In this document: positions 33,884-37,734 of the stretch, in pieces | Position numbering within the stretch: position 1 is the stretch's first letter | How the letters are laid out: each line of letters opens with the position of its first letter | Source: Planctomycetota bacterium | Lineage (GTDB): Bacteria; Planctomycetota; Phycisphaerae; SM23-33 | NCBI GenBank assembly: GCA_012729725.1 | Contig: JAAYCO010000067.1 | Location: 1-37,734, forward strand | Direction of reading: 5' to 3' | DNA length: 37,734 bases | Position numbers and translations under genes: made by a program | The notes under the pieces: generated by a model | Databases searched by the model: none | Seen by the model: the letters and a program-made list of their open reading frames with translations, nothing else | Told to the model about the DNA's origin: nothing

Positions 33884-35971
33884 TTATTCAGCAGGATCAT
33901 CGAACGTCAGTTGCACAACCAGTAATGTCCGGATCGCCGGGAATATGAAGGTCGCCGTCTTGCCATCAGGCGAAATCTGGCCCGAAACTGGTTCTGTCAA
34001 CTGGGGGCTGAACAACTTGGCGTCGCACAGGGGCCGTGGGCTGGTGATCTTTACGGACTGGGCAAATTGCGAATATGTAAGTTTCTCTATGATTGGCGGA
34101 TTGCCCATGCCCAGAGTGAACTTCTTGCTGAAAGTGGGCGTGACGTTTGCATTCAGCGCCACCAGCACCTGGCTGTTCTTGGTGCGGTAGCGGCGGACCT
34201 GCCAATTCTTGAGCCCGTGCATTTCTGTCCCCTCGGGCATGACGTCGGCGACGAGGCTTGCCAGGCGGGGCGTGTTGTTCGTGATGTCCATCGCGGGCGT
34301 CCACCACACCTTGCCCTTGCCGAAAGAGAAGTCGATCCACTCGCTGGCCTTGACAGGCTTCGACTGGAACTGCCCGCGGCATTCGATTCCGGGCAGCTTG
34401 TAAGGATCTTCGCTCGGCTGGTACCCGGCGGGCAAGGCTGGTTGCTCGACCTCGATGTGCAGGCCCTGCCGCAGGAAGAACTCTTCCGCCGGTTGGCCGA
34501 ATTCGTCTCGCAGACCGGCAGGGCCGATGACGATAGCTGCGCCGCCGTCATTAAGGAAGTCGGTGAACACCTCTCGCTGCCGAGCAGACATGCACGTCGC
34601 CGCAGGCAGAACCAGGACCTTGTAGCGCTTTATTTCCTTCACGTCGTACACAACGTCGAAGGTGATGTTGGCCTTGAACAACTCGCAGCACGCCTGCCTG
34701 TAGACGTTCTCAAAGTCGAGATACGACCTGCCGAAATGGTCGCGCGTATGCCGCGAGAAGAACACGCAGGCTTGTGCGTCGGCATCGCCGCGGAAGAGAT
34801 GCTCGTTGGCCTTTTCCCAGTTGAAATAGCCGCCCAGGAGTTGCTGGTCCTCGGGCATCGCGTCGGCCTCGGGGCCTTTGGGGTTAAGCCGGCCCTTGAG
34901 CGTGGACAGCCAGGTGTCCGCTCCCAGAAGGCGGTTTATGGCCCAGCCGAGTTCGAACATATCCGGGTCGAATCCGTAGTGCATCCCCAGACAGCCTTTG
35001 AGACCGGTGGTTCTGGTAATCGCCAACTGCATCATCGCGCGATGCAGCGTTCTGCCCGTCCAATCGCCGTCGGCATCAATGGCGACGCCGCATATCTCAA
35101 GCATCGACAAATCGGCGTGAGGCGCAAAACCCTCGTATGAAATTGCGTGGGCGTTGCACACCTGGCTGCATGACGTGCTTGAACAGCTCATCAGCGGCAG
35201 CGAACCTACGACCTGGCGAACAGTACCGAAAAACTCGCTGGTGCTGGCGTAGCGGAAGTCGATCCAGTCGATAAAGGCCTTGTTGGAGCGGTTGAACCAG
35301 AAGGTCGAATCGCTGACGGGAGGCAGGTCTCTGCCGAACATGGCGCGGAACTTCTCGCGGCAGTGCCCGCAGCCGCAGGCTCTCCAGCCCGGATAGTAGA
35401 CGCCGTCGTCGCTCATCAGCCCGTCAAGCGGAACATCCTTCATGAGCTGGCGCAGATACGCATGATACCCGGCCCTGAAGTCCGGATTGTTCATGCAATA
35501 CTGCTCGCATTGATAGGTATTTATAAATATTGGCCTGCCGGTGTCTACGTCAATCATCCGCCAGTCGTTGAGATACGTGCCGTTGTACTTCATCTGCGCG
35601 GCGAAGTGCGGATCGGGATAAAACGGCAGATGATGGTGATTAAAGCAGCGAATGTGCTCGCGCTGCGCGCCTGTCGAGGCCCTGTGCGTCAGGACCGACG
35701 AATGGTGGTCAAAGAACCTGATGCCGCGCAGGCGGTGCTGCTCGGCGATGTGCGCCAGCAGGTCGTGCAGGCGGGACATAATCGGCAGGAAGTCCCACCG
35801 GAAATGCGCCCCGAACAGGATGGACATATTCACGCCGGCGCCGGCCATTTCGTCGCAGCGCCGGGCGATGAGTTCTTTTATGCGGTTATTGGGCCAATCC
35901 AGAAAACTCCAGTCGATCCAGAAACTGACAGATCTGTTCAATTCGCGGCTGCCTCCAACTGTTTGGCCCAT
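33884..35971 (-). CDS. Glycoside-hydrolase-like TIM-barrel protein
   Basis: 695 residues, cytoplasmic by sequence (no signal peptide seen). The first 330 residues look like a TIM barrel (SFWIDWSFLDWPNNRIKELI, then DGLMSDDGVYYPGWRACGCG, then HCREKF). The cysteine cluster CGCGHC is typical of uncharacterised GH-like proteins related to GH42. From about 430 a Rossmann-like domain (RYKVLVLPAATCMSARQREVF, FLNDGGAAIVIGPAG) resembles the beta-galactosidase trimerisation domain. A beta-rich end follows. The substrate is unknown. Its start overlaps the previous gene by 34 bases, so the two are coupled. Confidence 0.72.
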   Translation of the reverse strand: MGQTVGGSRELNRSVSFWIDWSFLDWPNNRIKELIARRCDEMAGAGVNMSILFGAHFRWDFLPIMSRLHDLLAHIAEQHRLRGIRFFDHHSSVLTHRASTGAQREHIRCFNHHHLPFYPDPHFAAQMKYNGTYLNDWRMIDVDTGRPIFINTYQCEQYCMNNPDFRAGYHAYLRQLMKDVPLDGLMSDDGVYYPGWRACGCGHCREKFRAMFGRDLPPVSDSTFWFNRSNKAFIDWIDFRYASTSEFFGTVRQVVGSLPLMSCSSTSCSQVCNAHAISYEGFAPHADLSMLEICGVAIDADGDWTGRTLHRAMMQLAITRTTGLKGCLGMHYGFDPDMFELGWAINRLLGADTWLSTLKGRLNPKGPEADAMPEDQQLLGGYFNWEKANEHLFRGDADAQACVFFSRHTRDHFGRSYLDFENVYRQACCELFKANITFDVVYDVKEIKRYKVLVLPAATCMSARQREVFTDFLNDGGAAIVIGPAGLRDEFGQPAEEFFLRQGLHIEVEQPALPAGYQPSEDPYKLPGIECRGQFQSKPVKASEWIDFSFGKGKVWWTPAMDITNNTPRLASLVADVMPEGTEMHGLKNWQVRRYRTKNSQVLVALNANVTPTFSKKFTLGMGNPPIIEKLTYSQFAQSVKITSPRPLCDAKLFSPQLTEPVSGQISPDGKTATFIFPAIRTLLVVQLTFDDPAE

Positions 35972-37734
35972 ATTTCAATCTCGCTCAGCGTCAGCAAATT
36001 TCCTTGCGACCGGCCGGCGAAGCCAATGCGGAGAAAACGCGCCGGCTTGCCGCTCAGTGGTATCTCAAGGTCCCGAACATCATGCGCACTTTCGTCATTC
36101 TGCGCGACCGAGCCCATGGTTGTCCAGACCGTACCGTCGGATGAACCTTCAACGGTCACTGCCGGCCTCTGGCCGCCATGCGAGTAGAACAACTCGACGC
36201 TCTTGAGATCGTACTCTCCGGCCAGATCGAAAGTAATGGCGAAGGGCTCGGTCGTCTTGTAGCTCACTACCCAGTCGTCGAGCTTGCTCTTGCCGAACTC
36301 GACGTTTCCCGCGGTGGGGGCCTTTGTGCGGTTGGTCAGATCGCCTGCCGAGAACGGCACGTTGCTTGCGCCGCCGGCATCGGCAAAACCGTCCGGGGCG
36401 ATGCTGTAGGTGTACGTGCCCGCAATCGCGACATTGTTGATCAAAAGCGGCTTGAAGCCTTCCCAGTGTATGTAATTGCCGGTAAGGCAAATGCCCGAGG
36501 GCGTGCCAATGGGCTTGATCAAATCCATCGGGAACTGGAATCGCCAGATGTCGTGGCCGGTCTTGAGGCCGAGCATCTTCTGGAAGTCGCGGAAGAACGC
36601 CTGGTAATCCTTGCGGATTACGAGCTTCTTCTCGAACGGGTTATCGCTGAAATAGTACACGTGGCCTTTGCCCAGCTTGACTCGGCTGGGCTTGAGCGCG
36701 GTGGTGCGGCGCCGGCGGGCGTCGCTGTCGTTCAGGTGGCGGGCGTTCTTGCCGAACAACTCGTCGCGTGCGCCGGCATAATCCTTTCCGTGCACGTCGA
36801 AGCTGAAAGCCAGCGGATCGGCGCACACCAGCTTGCCGCCGCCCTTGACGTAGTCGACGAGTTTCTCAACGACCTCTCGCCGCTGATACGGCGCATAGGG
36901 CACGTACACGGCCTTGAAGTCGTCCAGGTTGATCGTGCCGCGGGCGATCTGGTTGTCATCGATGAACTTGAACCAGCTTCCGACATACGGCCCGAGAATA
37001 AGGTAGGCGAATTCCGCCTGCTCGCCGGGAATGGCGCCCGCAATGTCGGCGCCGTAGCTGTCGCAGGAGTACATGATCGCGAAATCGGCCTGGGGCAGGC
37101 GGGGCCTGTTCATTTGGGTTATCTCACGCACCAGGGCAGTCTCGATCTGCCACCTGTCCGGCGCGCCGTAGTATTCCATCTTCAAACATTTAACTTTAGC
37201 CCGCTTGCCGACTGTGTCGTCGGGATAGTAGTTCAGGCCCGTTGCGCCGTTGCGGAAGATCTGGCTCACAAGCTCCAGAACCTCCTGCGGAGTGAAGGAC
37301 GCGGCGTATTCCTCCACATGCGCGCACGGCCAGACTTCGATGCCGCTCAGGTCGACGATGAGCTTGGTGATGAAGCCGAACCTCGTATACTGGCCTTCCC
37401 GCCGCGGATAGAGCTGATGGTTCACAATGTCGCAATACTCGCGGGCCCTGCTGAAATCATAAGGGTGGTGGAATGCTATCGGGTCGAACGAGAACATCTT
37501 GAAGTCGCCGCGCGACTTGACGTTCTTGTACATGCGGGTGAGCATTTCGGCGTACTTGTCGTTGAGCCAGCGGCGGTAGGCGATCCAGCGGTAGGGGTTG
37601 TCGTCCTTAAGGCTAAGCGGAATGCCATACACGCCGCCGCCGTATGTTTTCTTGACTTCTTCATCCGCCTGGCGAATGAACTCGTAATCGTTCTTTCTGG
37701 TTTCGAACAGCTGCACGCCGCGTTTCTCGTCGTG
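35938..37734 (-). CDS. Glycoside-hydrolase-like protein with discoidin domain, 5' end cut by the window edge
   Basis: At least 598 residues; the frame is open to the right edge, so the N-terminus is missing. The first part is barrel-like (FKMFSFDPIAFHHPYDFSRA, YPRREGQYTRFGF, IEVWPCAHVEEYAAS). Next is a trimerisation-like Rossmann domain (DFKAVYVPYAPYQRREVVEK, DYVKGGGKLVCADP). The last 150 residues form an F5/8-type-C (discoidin, CBM32-like) sugar-binding domain: VSYKTTEPFAITFDLAGEYD, then SVELFYSHGG and EIPLSGKPARFLRIGFAG. It probably binds or processes a glycan. It overlaps the next gene by 34 bases; both belong to one operon that begins beyond the window. Confidence 0.75.
   Translation of the reverse strand, partial: HDEKRGVQLFETRKNDYEFIRQADEEVKKTYGGGVYGIPLSLKDDNPYRWIAYRRWLNDKYAEMLTRMYKNVKSRGDFKMFSFDPIAFHHPYDFSRAREYCDIVNHQLYPRREGQYTRFGFITKLIVDLSGIEVWPCAHVEEYAASFTPQEVLELVSQIFRNGATGLNYYPDDTVGKRAKVKCLKMEYYGAPDRWQIETALVREITQMNRPRLPQADFAIMYSCDSYGADIAGAIPGEQAEFAYLILGPYVGSWFKFIDDNQIARGTINLDDFKAVYVPYAPYQRREVVEKLVDYVKGGGKLVCADPLAFSFDVHGKDYAGARDELFGKNARHLNDSDARRRRTTALKPSRVKLGKGHVYYFSDNPFEKKLVIRKDYQAFFRDFQKMLGLKTGHDIWRFQFPMDLIKPIGTPSGICLTGNYIHWEGFKPLLINNVAIAGTYTYSIAPDGFADAGGASNVPFSAGDLTNRTKAPTAGNVEFGKSKLDDWVVSYKTTEPFAITFDLAGEYDLKSVELFYSHGGQRPAVTVEGSSDGTVWTTMGSVAQNDESAHDVRDLEIPLSGKPARFLRIGFAGRSQGNLLTLSEIEIWAKQLEAAAN

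Overview
The window is GC-rich, gene-dense bacterial chromosome. Its flavour is planctomycete-like: a PEP-CTERM surface protein, a DUF4838-type glycosidase relic, two large TIM-barrel glycoside-hydrolase-like proteins (one with a discoidin domain), and many Fe-S enzymes. I place it in Planctomycetota (Phycisphaerae-like) with moderate confidence; Verrucomicrobiota/Lentisphaerota would be the alternatives. No rRNA, tRNA, CRISPR array or intact transposase is visible. TAG, TGA and TAA are all used as ordinary stops.

Layout. 1-2588 (minus) is an IclR regulator, a QueG-like double-[4Fe-4S] protein and a U32-like protein running off the left edge. An array of TGGAA-type palindromes precedes the regulator. 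2726-6743 (minus) is a compact kaiC-kaiB-kaiB-PAS/PAS histidine kinase operon without kaiA, preceded by a ferredoxin-nitroreductase fusion (6818-7636). After a plus-strand flippase-like membrane protein (7789-8997) comes a translesion-synthesis cassette on the minus strand (13440-8957): a small DUF6504-like protein, an active-site-intact DinB and a DnaE2-type polymerase III alpha subunit.

13693-16870 (plus) holds a DUF4838 gene broken by a frameshift and a nonsense codon, then a PEP-CTERM protein and a good terminator. 16871-17445 is gene-free and carries a 193-bp MITE-like inverted repeat. 17446-24185 (plus) is a housekeeping run: fmt, rsmB, smpB, glmM, ndk, ligA. Facing it on the minus strand are guaA (25012-26571), with an alpha/beta-hydrolase lipoprotein lacking its nucleophile serine upstream of it. 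Downstream of guaA lie a small orphan with a deoxyribosyltransferase/TIR-like sequence and a 23-residue small ORF whose ribosome site sits in a CCAGGA-loop hairpin.

27763-32481 (plus) encodes an ArsB/NhaD-type permease, an iron-sulfur L-serine dehydratase and a heavy-metal P-type ATPase. 32527-33660 (minus) is an oxygen-dependent fatty acid desaturase. The window closes with two overlapping minus-strand glycoside-hydrolase-like genes, the second cut by the right edge.

Most notable for follow-up: the KaiA-less kaiC-kaiB-kaiB-kinase clock-like operon, the DinB/DnaE2/small-protein mutasome variant, the dispersed hairpin repeat family, and the small ORFs with AGGA-loop hairpins, which resemble CsrA-type targets. 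All functional statements rest on reading motifs by eye; no database search was run.
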